The notes under the pieces were generated by a model, which was not told the DNA's origin, made no database searches, and saw only the letters and a program-made list of their open reading frames with translations. Below, one piece after another: positions 10,626 through 20,930 of a DNA stretch of 64,000 nt; the first letter of the stretch is position 1; every line of letters starts with the position of its first letter. The position numbers and the translations under genes were made by a program. This stretch comes from Gammaproteobacteria bacterium (GTDB lineage: Bacteria; Pseudomonadota; Gammaproteobacteria; Pseudomonadales; Pseudohongiellaceae). The stretch lies in NCBI GenBank assembly GCA_018661465.1, contig JABJIC010000006.1:62001-126000 (forward strand), given 5' to 3'.

Positions 10626-10670
10626 ACTGGCGACTATTCCAGATTTCCGGCTGTATTGAGAATCTCCAAA

Positions 10671-11309
10671 ATGAAACCTACACAACTCGTTATCGCACTC
10701 ACTAAAGGGAGGATTCTCGACGAAGTTCTTCCTTTGTTTGAGCAGGCAAATATTATCCCGGCGGAAGATATATCAAAAAGCCGGAAGCTGATTTTCGACA
10801 CCAGCTTGCCTAATGTGAAACTTATGGTTATTCGAGGCTCTGACGTGCCTACTTATGTTGAGTTCGGAAGTGCAGACATGGGAGTTGTAGGTAAGGATTT
10901 ATTGTTGGAGCACGGTAGCGAAGAATTCTATGAGCCGTTGGACTTGAAGCTTGCTGAGTGCAGGTTGATGACCGCAGAGCCGGTTAATGCGAAGGAAGTC
11001 TCTGGGCGCTTGAAGGTCGCGACCAAGTTCACTAATATCGCGAAAAAATATTTTGCCGAGCAGGGTCAGCAGATCGAATTGATAAAACTTAACGGTGCAC
11101 TGGAATTGGCTCCCTCCATGGGTCTTGCTGATGCTATTGTAGATATAGTTGATACTGGGAAGACCTTGACGGCCAATGGTCTTGAACCCAGAGAGCTAAT
11201 AGCTCATGTTAGTTCAAGAGTTATTGTAAACAAGGCATCTATGAAGATTAAGAACAGTATTATTCGAGATGTTCTCGGGAAGCTAAGAGCTGCTGTTGAA
11301 AATAGCTAG
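10671..11309 (+). CDS. hisG: ATP phosphoribosyltransferase catalytic subunit, short form
   Basis: HisG condenses ATP with PRPP in the first step of histidine synthesis. The product of about 212 residues is the short form, lacking the C-terminal regulatory ACT-like domain of the E. coli type (about 299 residues). Short HisG needs HisZ as regulatory partner. The PRPP-binding segment [13 protein letters not shown] and the N-terminal IALTKGRI identify the family. I place the start at ATG 10671; a TTG at 10656 would add five residues without homology. hisD follows after 56 bases, and hisZ is not in the window. Confidence 0.96.
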   Translation: MKPTQLVIALTKGRILDEVLPLFEQANIIPAEDISKSRKLIFDTSLPNVKLMVIRGSDVPTYVEFGSADMGVVGKDLLLEHGSEEFYEPLDLKLAECRLMTAEPVNAKEVSGRLKVATKFTNIAKKYFAEQGQQIELIKLNGALELAPSMGLADAIVDIVDTGKTLTANGLEPRELIAHVSSRVIVNKASMKIKNSIIRDVLGKLRAAVENS

Positions 11310-11365
11310 CCACTAGCTGAAAAGCTCACCCACAGTAAACCACCACATAGAAGCAACACCTAAAG

Positions 11366-12685
11366 ATGTCATATTCACCCGTTTCAATAAACAGACTCAA
11401 TATTACTGACACTGGCTTTGATAAAAGGCTAGGCGAGCTATTGCATCGTGAAATGATAGTCGCAGAAGATCTGACGTCGACGGTAGCTGAAATTCTCAAG
11501 GATGTTAGACGGGATGGTGATAGAGCAGTACTGAACTACACCAAGAAGTTTGATGGCTTCGATGCAGCCTCGATCGAAGACTTATCTGTCGGTCCTGAAC
11601 AGATGGCAGAGTCTCTGGAATCGCTCAGTGATAATCAACGGGAAGCTTTGGTACATGCTGCTGAACGTATACGTAAATACCATGAGAAACAGAAACAGAA
11701 TTCTTGGCACTACGAAGAAGCTGACGGTTCAGTATATGGTCAAAAAATAAGCCCGCTGGAACGAGTCGGTATTTATGTGCCTGGAGGCAAAGCCAATTAC
11801 CCTTCATCCATGTTGATGCTTGCTATACCTGCTCAGGTGGCAGGCGTGAAAGAGATTGTTGCTACGGTACCCAGCTCCTATGGCGAAGAGGCTAAACTGA
11901 TATTTGCCGCTGCTTCATTGGCAGGGGTGAGTAGGGTTATAACCATAGGTGGAGCTCAGGCGATTGGTGCATTGGCCTATGGGACCGAAAGCATACCCAA
12001 AGTGGATAAAATCACAGGACCGGGAAATGTCTATGTAACCGTTGCCAAGAAAATGGTGTTTGGTGAAGTAGGTATCGACATGGTTGCAGGACCTTCGGAG
12101 CTGACTATTATCTGCGATGGCGATACTGATCCTGACTGGATCGCTATGGATCTATTTTCACAAGCTGAACACGATGAGCAAGCTCAGTCTATTTTGATTT
12201 CTACTGATTCCGATTTTATCGATAAGGTTCAAAACAGTATCGAGAAATTGCTTCCGGAGATGGACCGCAAAGATATTATAAAAACTTCTCTGGAGAATCG
12301 GGGAATATTAATCCTGGTGGACGATATGGAGGCTGCTGCCCAAGTCAGCAACTTTATAGCCCCCGAGCATCTTGAGTTATCTGTAGCAGACCCGGATGAT
12401 CTACTTCAATATATAGACAATGCCGGTGCCATATTTATGGGCAGGTATAGTGCAGAGGCTCTGGGTGATTATTGCGCAGGGCCAAGCCACGTACTTCCTA
12501 CTTCTGGAACTGCCAGATTCTTTTCAGCTTTGGGGGTCTATGACTTTCAAAAACGAAGTTCAATTATCAATTGCTCTGCCGAAGCTGCAGACAAACTTGC
12601 AACAACTGCGGCAGAATTGGCACGCAATGAATACTTGCAAGCCCATGCACTTTCGGCTGAATACAGAATCGATAAGTCGAAATAA
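11366..12685 (+). CDS. hisD: Histidinol dehydrogenase
   Basis: The 439-residue product oxidises L-histidinol to histidine with two NAD+ in the last steps of the pathway. Typical blocks are GGKANYPSS, the glycine-rich KITGPGN stretch, VAGPSELTI, the zinc ligands in SQAEHDEQAQ, the catalytic His region APEHLEL, and GPSHVLPT near the C terminus. It follows hisG. In Pseudomonas hisC comes next, but here hisD ends convergent to the DegS-like gene and hisC is absent. Confidence 0.98.
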   Translation: MSYSPVSINRLNITDTGFDKRLGELLHREMIVAEDLTSTVAEILKDVRRDGDRAVLNYTKKFDGFDAASIEDLSVGPEQMAESLESLSDNQREALVHAAERIRKYHEKQKQNSWHYEEADGSVYGQKISPLERVGIYVPGGKANYPSSMLMLAIPAQVAGVKEIVATVPSSYGEEAKLIFAAASLAGVSRVITIGGAQAIGALAYGTESIPKVDKITGPGNVYVTVAKKMVFGEVGIDMVAGPSELTIICDGDTDPDWIAMDLFSQAEHDEQAQSILISTDSDFIDKVQNSIEKLLPEMDRKDIIKTSLENRGILILVDDMEAAAQVSNFIAPEHLELSVADPDDLLQYIDNAGAIFMGRYSAEALGDYCAGPSHVLPTSGTARFFSALGVYDFQKRSSIINCSAEAADKLATTAAELARNEYLQAHALSAEYRIDKSK

Positions 12686-12731
12686 TTGTTAGTCGCTAGA
12701 ATGGTGTAAGGTTCGATTCTAAGATTCGATC

Positions 12732-13859
12732 CTAGGGTTCAATAATAATGGCCTGACCAAACCCGAGCACAGTTGGCAAGCTGAGGGTTTGCCCAGCGCG
12801 ATATATCTCTATATTTATGGTATCGCCAGGTTTCTTGTTTCGAATCTCCAGCATAATATTCTGAGCATCAACCACTGTAGTATCTTCAACTTTAGTAATA
12901 ACATCTCCTGGTTGTATGCCAGCTCGCTGAGCTGCACCACCGTTATCCACGTTCTCCACCAACATGCCACGAATATGATCCGCTCCAAAGAATAATTGGC
13001 TGGACTGCGCGTTCAGAGCTTCGCCAGTAATGACTCCCAGGTAGCCTGAATTAGCCTCGATGGCTTGTTCTACCATTTCATCAAGTACGGCAACGGCGAG
13101 ACTGACGGGCGTCGCAAAGCCAATTCCTTCGAAGTTTCCTGACTCAGAAAAAATGGAAGAGTTAATTCCTATTAGTTTTCCTTCGGCGTCGATGAGGGCT
13201 CCTCCAGAATTTCCGGGATTGATTGCAGCATCGGTTTGAATAATTGCCGATGATGAATCAGGAGAATTATTCAATGCGCTTATGATTCCTTGAGATACCG
13301 ACTGCCCGATGTTTCTTGGATACCCAATTGCAAAGACGATATCTCCTACTTCCATTGCGGTTTCATCTCCAATTGAAATAGGAGTCAGGTTATCCATATT
13401 AATATGAAGAATAGCTAGATCGTTATCTTCGTCCCAGGCAATAACCGTCGCCGGCTTTTTCCTTCCATCGTTCAGAGTGACCTCGGTATCGAAAGCATCG
13501 AATAGGGTATCGACTACATGAAGGTTAGTGAGGATATAACCTTTATCGCTGACGATAACTCCTGAGCCCAGACTGGCGCGCTCGCCGAGATACAAATTTA
13601 CTCTGTCCTCGGCAGCTCGTTCTATGGATTCAATATTGACGCTGGTGGCATTGATGCTAACCACGGAAGGGGAGGCTCGCTTAATAGCTTCTGAAAAAGA
13701 ATTCAAACCAGTAGATGGGGTTTCTCTTGCTACCGGCAAGGGTGTTCGTTCGCTCAATTGTTGAAGCTGTTGATATTGGAGTACTACGACAGACAGCAGA
13801 ATGCCTGTGGCTACAGGCCACGCTAAAAACTGCAGGGCTTTAAGGAAACGATCTATCAT
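12732..13859 (-). CDS. degS: DegS/AlgW-type periplasmic serine endoprotease
   Basis: This 375-residue trypsin-like protease is anchored by an N-terminal membrane helix (about 9-28). The triad is visible: His114 in TNLHVVD, Asp147 in DNDLAIL and Ser218 in NPGNSGGALID. One PDZ domain follows (about 270-365). A single PDZ with a membrane anchor marks DegS/AlgW rather than DegP/MucD. In relatives this protease senses misfolded outer-membrane protein C termini and cleaves the anti-sigma factor RseA/MucA. The position beside hisD and the Nif3-like gene matches algW in Pseudomonas, though here it is convergent with hisD. Confidence 0.93.
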   Translation of the reverse strand: MIDRFLKALQFLAWPVATGILLSVVVLQYQQLQQLSERTPLPVARETPSTGLNSFSEAIKRASPSVVSINATSVNIESIERAAEDRVNLYLGERASLGSGVIVSDKGYILTNLHVVDTLFDAFDTEVTLNDGRKKPATVIAWDEDNDLAILHINMDNLTPISIGDETAMEVGDIVFAIGYPRNIGQSVSQGIISALNNSPDSSSAIIQTDAAINPGNSGGALIDAEGKLIGINSSIFSESGNFEGIGFATPVSLAVAVLDEMVEQAIEANSGYLGVITGEALNAQSSQLFFGADHIRGMLVENVDNGGAAQRAGIQPGDVITKVEDTTVVDAQNIMLEIRNKKPGDTINIEIYRAGQTLSLPTVLGFGQAIIIEP

Positions 13860-13996
13860 TTTCCAGCTCTTCTTCTTTTCTTTTTGGTTCTAGCTTTGAT
13901 TCAGAATCCAATTGCTATGCTAATATTCGACTCTTGTGAATCAGACCCAAAAAATGGGGTCTTCAACAATATACAGCCTTGCAAGGGTGCTTACCA

Positions 13997-14758
13997 ATGC
14001 CTATCAGCCTAAATGAACTTGAAAGCGAGTTAAAAACACTGCTAAGACCAGAGCAATTTAATGACTATTGCCCAAATGGTATGCAGGTAGAAGGGCGGAA
14101 AGAAGTCAGTAAAATAGTGTCAGGGGTTACAGCTTGTCGAGCGCTGATCGAAGCTGCTCAGGACAATGATGCTGATGTCTTGCTAGTTCATCATGGATAT
14201 TTCTGGAAAGGCGAAGATCAGACAATTACCGGTCTGAAGAAGGGGCGTATAGAGAAGCTGCTTGAATCAAAACTGAGCCTATTGGCCTATCACTTACCAT
14301 TGGATGTTCATCAGGATCTAGGTAACAACTCACAACTTGGCAAATTGCTCGGCTTTAAAACTACCGGTGAATTAGGAAAACGTAACAATCATCCCATGGG
14401 GCTGACAGGAGAATTAGCGGAACCACTGTCTTGTGAAGCGTTAACAAACTTGCTCAGGGACAAGTTGGGTCGTGACCCTTTGGTTGTTGCCGGAACTGCG
14501 GAGAAGATAACTTCGGTGGCTTGGTGCACAGGTGCTGCACAGGACTATATCCAACTTGCTATCGATAAGGGTATTGATGCATATATTACCGGGGAAGTAT
14601 CGGAATCCACTTTTCACATGGCAAGGGAGTCAGGGATTCATTTCTTTTCTGCAGGACATCATGCAACGGAAAGATATGGCGTTCAGGCAGTAGGGGAATA
14701 TCTGGCAGAAAAATTTGGAATCGAGCACCAATTCATTGATATCGATAACCCTGTCTAG
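13997..14758 (+). CDS. Nif3-like dinuclear metal-centre protein (YbgI family)
   Basis: The roughly 253-residue protein is a compact Nif3 family member, lacking the inserted domain of longer homologues. Metal-binding signatures are LLVHHGYFW (His pair), LPLDVHQDLGNN, and the C-terminal GHHATERYGVQA. These proteins form toroidal hexamers with two metals per subunit. The cellular function is unsettled; 'GTP cyclohydrolase I type 2' is a label with little support. I prefer ATG 13997, preceded by AAGGGTG, over TTG 13979. It lies divergent from degS and convergent with cysNC, as near algW-cysDN in Pseudomonas. Confidence 0.9.
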   Translation: MPISLNELESELKTLLRPEQFNDYCPNGMQVEGRKEVSKIVSGVTACRALIEAAQDNDADVLLVHHGYFWKGEDQTITGLKKGRIEKLLESKLSLLAYHLPLDVHQDLGNNSQLGKLLGFKTTGELGKRNNHPMGLTGELAEPLSCEALTNLLRDKLGRDPLVVAGTAEKITSVAWCTGAAQDYIQLAIDKGIDAYITGEVSESTFHMARESGIHFFSAGHHATERYGVQAVGEYLAEKFGIEHQFIDIDNPV

Positions 14759-14781
14759 ACGAGAAATAACCTGTCTTCTTG

Positions 14782-16683
14782 CTAGATAATATCTTCTGCC
14801 TTCATTAGTTTAATCACCTGAGTCAGGCATTGTTCGACTGAAAGTGTCGCGGTGTCCAATTCAAGGCGAACATCCTCCGGTGGAGTATAGGGAAAAGACA
14901 GCCCCGGGATGTCGACAGAGTCTGATCCTTCTGCCGAAGTATATAAACCACTGGGGTCTCGCTGAATGCAGGTCTCAATCGGCGGATTTAGATAGATCAG
15001 ATAGCAATTGTCCTTGCCTATGACGCTGACGGCGTGCTCTCTTGAGTCACTATTCGGCGCCACAAAAGAAGCGCAGCAAATGACGCCGGAATCATTCAGG
15101 AACCGAGCAATATGAGCGCTGCGTCTAAGGTTTTCTGCGCGCCCCTCAGCATCATGGGAAAGATCTTTACTGATCCCCAGTCGCATTGTTTTTCCATCTA
15201 AAACGGTACTCACTCGTCCCATATCAAATAGCTTTCTCTCAAGGCCGTGGGCGAGTGTGGATTTTCCGGAACCAGAAATTCCAATAAACATAATGGTTGC
15301 GGGTATTTGTCCATAACGAGCGGATCGCTCTTCTTTACTGACATGAATATTTGCGGATTCAATTCTCGGAGTCTGGATATTTTGTTCGCAGTCGATCATT
15401 CCGGCGGCAACGGTTACGTTAGTCATTTTATCGATGACGATAAAACTTCCAGTTAATCTATTGTCCTTATAGGCATCGAAACAAACTGGCTCATCGAGGC
15501 TAAGCTCTGCAATACCTATCTCATTTAATTCCAGGGAAGGGGCGGGGCTATGCTCCAGGGTATTTACATCAATGCGATTTCGAATACTTTTGATTCGGCC
15601 TCCCACAGATTTTGAACCCAGTTTAAAGTCGTACTGGGCACCTGGTAATAGGGCCGACTCTGTCATCCAAACTACTGTCGCTTCGAAACTGTCTCTAATA
15701 ACAGGGATGTTATCCGGGTGTGCAAGAATATCTCCACGACTGACATCGATTTCATCTTCGAGTGTGAGAGTGATAGCCATTTCAGCATGGGCGAGTTCCA
15801 GTTCTTCATCGAAGGTAACAATGGATTTTACTCGGCTGGTTTTTTTGGACGGCAGAACTGTTATCTCGTCTCCTTTACGTACAACGCCCGATGCTACAGT
15901 TCCGCAAAAACCGCGAAAGTTCAGGTTGGGACGATTTACATATTGAACCGGGAATCGGAAATCCGTGTAATTGCGATCCCCTGATATTTCCACAGTCTCC
16001 AATATTGGCATTAAGGCTTCACCTTCATACCAGGGCATATGCTCACTATTGTTTACTACGTTATCGCCATTCAGTGCAGAGAGTGGGATAAATTGAAAAT
16101 CTGCTGGTGCAAGATTGCTTGAAAATGCTTTGTATTCCTTGCGGATGTCTTCAAAGACGCTCTGTTGATAGTCCACCAAATCCATCTTGTTTATAGCAAC
16201 GATTATGTGTTTTATACCTAGCAGTGATGCTATAAAACTATGGCGTCTGGTTTGTACCTGAACGCCATGCCGTGCATCAATAAGAATGATTGCCAGATCA
16301 CAGGTAGAGGCGCCGGTGGCCATATTGCGAGTGTACTGCTCATGGCCAGGGGTGTCGGCTATGATAAATTTCCGCTTCGCCGTTGAAAAATAACGGTATG
16401 CGACATCTATAGTAATACCTTGTTCTCGCTCAGCCTGCAGACCGTCTACCAGTAAGGCAAGATCCAGCTTGCCTCCGGTTGTTCCGGACTTGACGCTGTC
16501 GGTCTCGATAGCAGCCAACTGATCTTCATAGATCATTTTTGAATCATGCAGGAGTCTGCCAATGAGGGTGCTCTTGCCGTCATCGACGCTTCCACAAGTT
16601 ATCAGTCGCAAAAGCTCCTTACGCTCATGCTGAGCAAGATACGCATTAATATCTGTGCTAATTAGTTCCGACTGATGTGACAT
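14782..16683 (-). CDS. cysNC: Bifunctional sulfate adenylyltransferase GTPase subunit / APS kinase
   Basis: The 633 residues fuse CysN and CysC. The N-terminal GTPase shows G1 GSVDDGKST (31-39), G3 DTPGHEQY and G4 NKMD, followed by beta-barrel domains. From about residue 460 the APS kinase domain has its P-loop GISGSGKST. CysN with CysD activates sulfate to APS at the cost of GTP; CysC phosphorylates APS to PAPS. The kinase substrate loop reads [10 protein letters not shown] rather than the common DGDNVRHGL, a divergence near the APS site. It follows cysD on the minus strand after about 73 bases. Confidence 0.97.
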   Translation of the reverse strand: MSHQSELISTDINAYLAQHERKELLRLITCGSVDDGKSTLIGRLLHDSKMIYEDQLAAIETDSVKSGTTGGKLDLALLVDGLQAEREQGITIDVAYRYFSTAKRKFIIADTPGHEQYTRNMATGASTCDLAIILIDARHGVQVQTRRHSFIASLLGIKHIIVAINKMDLVDYQQSVFEDIRKEYKAFSSNLAPADFQFIPLSALNGDNVVNNSEHMPWYEGEALMPILETVEISGDRNYTDFRFPVQYVNRPNLNFRGFCGTVASGVVRKGDEITVLPSKKTSRVKSIVTFDEELELAHAEMAITLTLEDEIDVSRGDILAHPDNIPVIRDSFEATVVWMTESALLPGAQYDFKLGSKSVGGRIKSIRNRIDVNTLEHSPAPSLELNEIGIAELSLDEPVCFDAYKDNRLTGSFIVIDKMTNVTVAAGMIDCEQNIQTPRIESANIHVSKEERSARYGQIPATIMFIGISGSGKSTLAHGLERKLFDMGRVSTVLDGKTMRLGISKDLSHDAEGRAENLRRSAHIARFLNDSGVICCASFVAPNSDSREHAVSVIGKDNCYLIYLNPPIETCIQRDPSGLYTSAEGSDSVDIPGLSFPYTPPEDVRLELDTATLSVEQCLTQVIKLMKAEDII

Positions 16684-16756
16684 TAGGTGTTTCTCATGAT
16701 GGTGCTTGTGAAATGGTTTGAGTCAGTTGCGAGGTAAAAATTCTTCGTAGTGTTTC

Positions 16757-17665
16757 CTAGAAGTATCCTTTTCTTTTTTTCTCTTCCATTGATCCGGCTT
16801 TGTCAGAGTCGATCAATCGCCCCTGACGTTCCGAACTTGTAGTAAGCAGCATTTCCTGAATGATTTCAGGCAGTGTAGTTGCCGTTGATTCTACGGCTCC
16901 GGTCAATGGATAGCAGCCCAGTGTGCGAAATCGAACAGTTTTGATTTCAACTTTCTGGCCTTCTTCGATTGGCATGCGGTCATCATCAACAAGGATATCT
17001 ACTCCATCCATATGAACGACTGGTCGAGGTTTCGCGAAGTAGAGAGGGACTATGTCGATATTGTTAAGGTAGATGTATTGCCAAATATCCAGCTCAGTCC
17101 AGTTTGACAGAGGGAAAACCCGAATCGATTCGCCTTTATTTACCTTGCCGTTGTAAATATTCCATAGTTCAGGGCGTTGATTCTTAGGATCCCAGACATG
17201 ATTCTTGTCTCTAAATGAAAACACCCTTTCTTTAGCTCGAGATTTTTCTTCATCTCTTCTTGCTCCGCCAAAGGCGGCATCAAATTTGTATTTATTAAGT
17301 GCCTGTTTCAAACCCTGTGTTTTCATGACATCGGTGTGCTTCTCGCTGCCATGGGTAAAGGGACCGACGCCTGCGTCTACGCCTTCCTGATTAGTGTGAA
17401 CAATCAAATCCAGCCCCAGCTTTGCTATATGACGATCTCGAAACTCGATCATCTCTTTAAACTTCCAGGTAGTGTCCACATGCATTAGTGGAAACGGGGG
17501 CTTGCCTGGATAAAAAGCTTTAAGAGCCAGATGCAACATCACGGCAGAGTCTTTGCCAACAGAGTAAAGCATCACTGGCTTATCAAACTCAGCCGCAACT
17601 TCGCGAATGATGTGAATGCTCTCAGCTTCCAGCTGTTTTAAATGAGTAAGATTGTACTCAGACAT
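16757..17665 (-). CDS. cysD: Sulfate adenylyltransferase subunit CysD
   Basis: CysD is the catalytic ATP-sulfurylase subunit of assimilatory sulfate activation. The 302 residues carry the PAPS-reductase-like PP-loop motif [15 protein letters not shown] (about 33-47), the segment [16 protein letters not shown], and the terminal [17 protein letters not shown], which are all family-typical. It is the first gene of the cysD-cysNC operon. Length and motifs are complete. Confidence 0.98.
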   Translation of the reverse strand: MSEYNLTHLKQLEAESIHIIREVAAEFDKPVMLYSVGKDSAVMLHLALKAFYPGKPPFPLMHVDTTWKFKEMIEFRDRHIAKLGLDLIVHTNQEGVDAGVGPFTHGSEKHTDVMKTQGLKQALNKYKFDAAFGGARRDEEKSRAKERVFSFRDKNHVWDPKNQRPELWNIYNGKVNKGESIRVFPLSNWTELDIWQYIYLNNIDIVPLYFAKPRPVVHMDGVDILVDDDRMPIEEGQKVEIKTVRFRTLGCYPLTGAVESTATTLPEIIQEMLLTTSSERQGRLIDSDKAGSMEEKKRKGYF

Positions 17666-17747
17666 GATCGCTCTTCGTGTTAATCGCAGGTGGCTGTAGT
17701 GAGAAATGCCTAAAGCTCAGGAATCTAACTAGCCAGGAATGCGGATG

Positions 17748-18218
17748 TTATTTATTGTTTGTGGTTGGTGCTAGCTCTTCGTCAGTTATTGCTCTGGACT
17801 TGTCCAGACCAAACTCTTCTGACAGCGCGCCTACCTGATCGGGGTTTTGCTTTGCTGCGTAGTCTCTGGGAGGTATAAGTCCACTGCTTGTTTCTATTTC
17901 TTCGCTATTCTCAAAAACCGCATCACTACCTGCAGGAAGTAATTTTCCAGCGACTTCATTCGAGCATAGGTCTTGAGCACCGCTGGCAAGATGTTGGTAA
18001 ACTTCTCTATAGCTCTCTGTCATATGCTGAACCAAGTCAGCAGTCATGCTGAAGTGATCGCTGACATTTTCTCGATAACCACTATGAGATTCTTTCAGAT
18101 CTCGGATCTGGTTTTCCAATTCCTGTACCCGTGACGGACTGGAATTTAAGCGGCTGGAAAATACAACACCGATTACGATTCCAACAGCCAGGCAGGCAAC
18201 TGCAATTAACCAAGTCAT
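17748..18218 (-). CDS. zapG: ZapG/YhcB family membrane-anchored cell-envelope protein (DUF1043)
   Basis: The product of about 156 residues begins MTWLIAVACLAVGIVIG, a single N-terminal helix that anchors a cytoplasmic coiled coil (about 28-75). A conserved block around DHFSMTADLVQHMTESY follows, characteristic of YhcB. I choose ATG 18218; an ATG at 18272 would add 18 hydrophilic residues ahead of the membrane helix. YhcB/ZapG links division and elongation and interacts with divisome and Rod components. The location next to zapE and rplM matches the conserved order, transcribed away from zapE. Confidence 0.88.
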   Translation of the reverse strand: MTWLIAVACLAVGIVIGVVFSSRLNSSPSRVQELENQIRDLKESHSGYRENVSDHFSMTADLVQHMTESYREVYQHLASGAQDLCSNEVAGKLLPAGSDAVFENSEEIETSSGLIPPRDYAAKQNPDQVGALSEEFGLDKSRAITDEELAPTTNNK

Positions 18219-18481
18219 TTTTTCTGAAGCCTCTGTTTGGCAGCTATATTTAGTAACTGTATTTGATAACAACAGCTAATAATTTGGCAGCGAGTAGTAA
18301 AATCCTGCTTTCTGCGCAGGAATGGCCACAGTATACCTCAGTTTGTGGCATTTCTTGAAGAGTAGTTATGTTGCTAAATTTCAGCCTGCTCATCTCATAT
18401 AGACAGGATGATTTAGGATGCCCTTAAGAAAGAACAAAAGAAGAGAGTAGCTGTATTCTCCTTAGATACTCTAGAATAGGC

Positions 18482-19627
18482 ATGCACAGACAAGAGAAAC
18501 ACTCCACAGCGAAATTAGCCTTGAATCCATTACAAAGATATACGCAAGACCTGCAGAAGAAGCTTTCCATGCCTGATCCAAGTCAGGCAGCGATAGTTGA
18601 TGAACTGCAGCGGCTATTTATTCGTGTTCAATCCCATGAAAATAACAAGAGAAGAGCTTCTTCTGTTTTCAGAATGTGGAAGAAGAAGGAACGTGAGGAG
18701 GTCAGTTTAAAGGGCTTGTATCTATGGGGCGGTGTTGGTCGGGGAAAGACTTATCTGATGGATATATTTTTCGACTGTCTACAGGGCGAGAGAAAGCAGC
18801 GAACTCATTTTCATCGATTTATGCAGAAAATCCACCAAGACTTGAACAGTCTGCAGGGGCAGAAGAATCCCTTGGAGAAAATTGCAGAACACATTGCCAG
18901 AGACATTGACGTCCTCTGCTTTGATGAGTTCTTTGTCCAGGATATTGGCGATGCCATGATTTTGGGTGGTCTAATGAAAGCGCTTTTCGAACGAAATGTG
19001 ATTTTGGTCGCTACATCCAACATTCGGCCAGATGGACTTTATGAGAACGGGTTGCAAAGAGAAAGGTTTCTGCCAGCCATCGATTTAATTGAAAAACATA
19101 CCGAAGTGATCGAAATTGGAGCAGGTATTGACTATAGATTACGTAGCCTGAGCCAAGCGCAGCTCTATCACTGTCCAATTACCTCAGCTACAGATGCTAC
19201 GCTTCTTCAATATTTCAATGAGCTTGCACCGGATAAATCAGAAATTGTTGCTGACGAGGACGTAGAGTTGCTCGGCAGGGAAATTCGCTCTCGCTACTGT
19301 GGAGATGACGTGGTCTGGTTCGATTTCCATCAGCTTTGCGGCGGCCCCCGTAGTGCTTTCGACTATGTTGAACTCTCAAAATTATTTCATGCCTTGATTC
19401 TCAGTGGAGTTCCTCGCCTTGACGACGAGAGAAGGGATCAGGCCAAGCGTTTCATTAGCCTCGTAGACGAGATATATGATCGCCGGGTAAAACTGATTAT
19501 TTCGGCTGATGTGGCGATTGATTCCTTGTACCAGGGTAATGCTCTGGGTTTTGAATTCGAGAGGACACAATCGCGCCTTCTTGAGATGCAGTCTGAGCAA
19601 TATTTGTCCCATCAGCATCGAGCTTGA
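18482..19627 (+). CDS. zapE: Cell division ATPase ZapE (AFG1-like)
   Basis: This 381-residue AAA-type ATPase has Walker A GGVGRGKT (83-90), preceded by the family-typical GLYLWG, and Walker B LCFDEFFVQDIGDA. The C-terminal region includes the GAGIDYR and LIISADV blocks of AFG1/YhcM proteins. ZapE associates with the Z-ring late in division and is required under heat and low oxygen in E. coli. It lies upstream of rplM-rpsI but is separated by a promoter-bearing gap of 182 bases. Confidence 0.96.
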   Translation: MHRQEKHSTAKLALNPLQRYTQDLQKKLSMPDPSQAAIVDELQRLFIRVQSHENNKRRASSVFRMWKKKEREEVSLKGLYLWGGVGRGKTYLMDIFFDCLQGERKQRTHFHRFMQKIHQDLNSLQGQKNPLEKIAEHIARDIDVLCFDEFFVQDIGDAMILGGLMKALFERNVILVATSNIRPDGLYENGLQRERFLPAIDLIEKHTEVIEIGAGIDYRLRSLSQAQLYHCPITSATDATLLQYFNELAPDKSEIVADEDVELLGREIRSRYCGDDVVWFDFHQLCGGPRSAFDYVELSKLFHALILSGVPRLDDERRDQAKRFISLVDEIYDRRVKLIISADVAIDSLYQGNALGFEFERTQSRLLEMQSEQYLSHQHRA

Positions 19628-19746
19628 GAGAGTCGCATTTCGGGACAGGAACAGGCCTTGAACCCACTGATTTTCACTGGATTCAGCCAGGAACTGGCAA
19701 ATGTCTCAAAGTCCCCGAGAAATCTGATTATACAGCTGAATTTCGC

Positions 19747-19775
19747 TTGAATATTGCTATTTGCTCCGGTAGTAT
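19747..19775 (+). promoter_or_regulatory. Sigma-70 promoter of rplM-rpsI
   Basis: A -35 element TTGAAT (19747-19752) and a -10 element TAGTAT (19770-19775) are separated by 17 bases. The predicted start near 19782 gives a leader of about 28 bases before the rplM ATG at 19810. Ribosomal-protein L13 is known to repress its own mRNA leader in E. coli, but this leader is too short for me to support a structure. Confidence 0.5.
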
Positions 19776-19809
19776 TCGCGCTCCCTAATGTAAAGCACAT
19801 TGACCGAAC

Positions 19810-20238
19810 ATGAAGACATATAGCGCAAAACCCCAAGAGGTAGAACACAACTGGCTTTTAGTGGATGCCGAAGGGCAAACTCTAGGCCGTATGGCTACTG
19901 AAATTGCAACGCGACTGCGTGGCAAGCACAAGGCCGAGTATACCTCTCATGTAGATACTGGAGATTTCGTTGTAGTAATCAATGCCGATAAGGTGCAGGT
20001 TACTGGCAAGAAGGCGACTGATAAGATTTATCACTCACACTCCGGATTTCCAGGTGGACTTAAGTCCATTTCCTTTGAGAAATTGCAGGCAAAAGCCCCG
20101 GAAAAAATTATTCACCGAGCTGTCAAAGGCATGCTTCCAAGAACTCCACTTGGTAGGGCTATGCTGAAGAAGCTTAAAGTCTACGCTGGTACTGAGCACC
20201 CACATAGTGCCCAGCAGCCCCAGTCAGTTAAATTATAA
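19810..20238 (+). CDS. rplM: 50S ribosomal protein L13
   Basis: This is the complete 142-residue L13. Characteristic stretches are [36 protein letters not shown], and [20 protein letters not shown]. It is an early-assembling 23S-binding protein of the large subunit. It forms the two-gene rplM-rpsI operon with 18 bases between the genes, preceded by a good promoter and closed by a strong terminator after rpsI. Confidence 0.99.
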   Translation: MKTYSAKPQEVEHNWLLVDAEGQTLGRMATEIATRLRGKHKAEYTSHVDTGDFVVVINADKVQVTGKKATDKIYHSHSGFPGGLKSISFEKLQAKAPEKIIHRAVKGMLPRTPLGRAMLKKLKVYAGTEHPHSAQQPQSVKL

Positions 20239-20256
20239 AGAGGTTATTAAGTCCTA

Positions 20257-20649
20257 ATGTCTAGCACGCAATACTATGGCACCGGCCGACGTAAGACTTC
20301 GACAGCAAGAGTCTATTTGACCAGCGGCAGCGGCAGCATTACCGTCAATAGCCGAACTCTGGATGGTTATTTTGGACGAGAAGTTGCCCGCATGATCGTT
20401 AAGCAGCCACTTGAGCTTGTTGAAATGGTTGAAAAATTCGATATTAAAGTCACTGTTCGCGGTGGTGGTAGTTTCGGTCAGGCTGGCGCTATTCGCCACG
20501 GTATTACCCGAGCCCTGATGCAGTATGATGGCGAGCTCAGGCCTACGCTTAGAAAAGCAGGTTTTGTTACTCGTGATGCCCGTGAAGTGGAGCGAAAGAA
20601 GGTTGGTTTACGCAAGGCTAGAAAGAAGCCGCAGTTTTCCAAGCGTTAA
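20257..20649 (+). CDS. rpsI: 30S ribosomal protein S9
   Basis: This is the complete 130-residue S9 with the RRKTSTARV start region, [17 protein letters not shown], and the basic C-terminal tail ending KKPQFSKR. That tail reaches the decoding site and contacts P-site tRNA. It is downstream of rplM in the standard operon and followed by a rho-independent terminator. Confidence 0.99.
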   Translation: MSSTQYYGTGRRKTSTARVYLTSGSGSITVNSRTLDGYFGREVARMIVKQPLELVEMVEKFDIKVTVRGGGSFGQAGAIRHGITRALMQYDGELRPTLRKAGFVTRDAREVERKKVGLRKARKKPQFSKR

Positions 20650-20675
20650 TCTTTACGTTTTAACACTGGCAGTAC

Positions 20676-20715
20676 AAAAAACGCTGATTCGAGCTTCGAA
20701 ATCAGCGTTTTTTTT
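20676..20715 (+). terminator. Rho-independent terminator of rplM-rpsI
   Basis: The stem ACGCTGATT (20681-20689) pairs with AATCAGCGT (20700-20708). The loop is ten bases and seven T residues follow. The A-run before the stem makes the structure symmetrical, so it could also act in reverse. It isolates the ribosomal operon from petA. Confidence 0.9.
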
Positions 20716-20782
20716 GTGCTCGAAAATAAATTATTCCTCTTTATTTTCAATGCGATAGATCAATATTTGACCCGCGCCCCAC

Positions 20783-20811
20783 TTGAATAAATCTGCAAAA
20801 TTGACTACAAT
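20783..20811 (+). promoter_or_regulatory. Sigma-70 promoter of the petA-petBC operon
   Basis: A -35 TTGAAT (20783-20788) and a -10 TACAAT (20806-20811) have the ideal 17-base spacer. The start would fall near 20818 and leave a leader of about 112 bases before the GTG start of petA. The leader includes a short inverted repeat AGCGA/TCGCT at about 20854-20870. Confidence 0.55.
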
Positions 20812-20930
20812 TCGCGCGCTTTGTTGACCGTAAACGTCAGCTCGGCCCAAATCAGCGATTTCTGATCGCTTATTCCGAATTATTTCGGGGTATTTCAATT
20901 GACAAGCTTGTTCTCAAGGAGAAATTTACG

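Noticed and set aside
12708..12730. GGTTCGATTC stretch resembling a tRNA T-loop
   Set aside because: No acceptor, D or anticodon stems can be built around it; it is a short direct repeat in the hisD/degS convergent gap.
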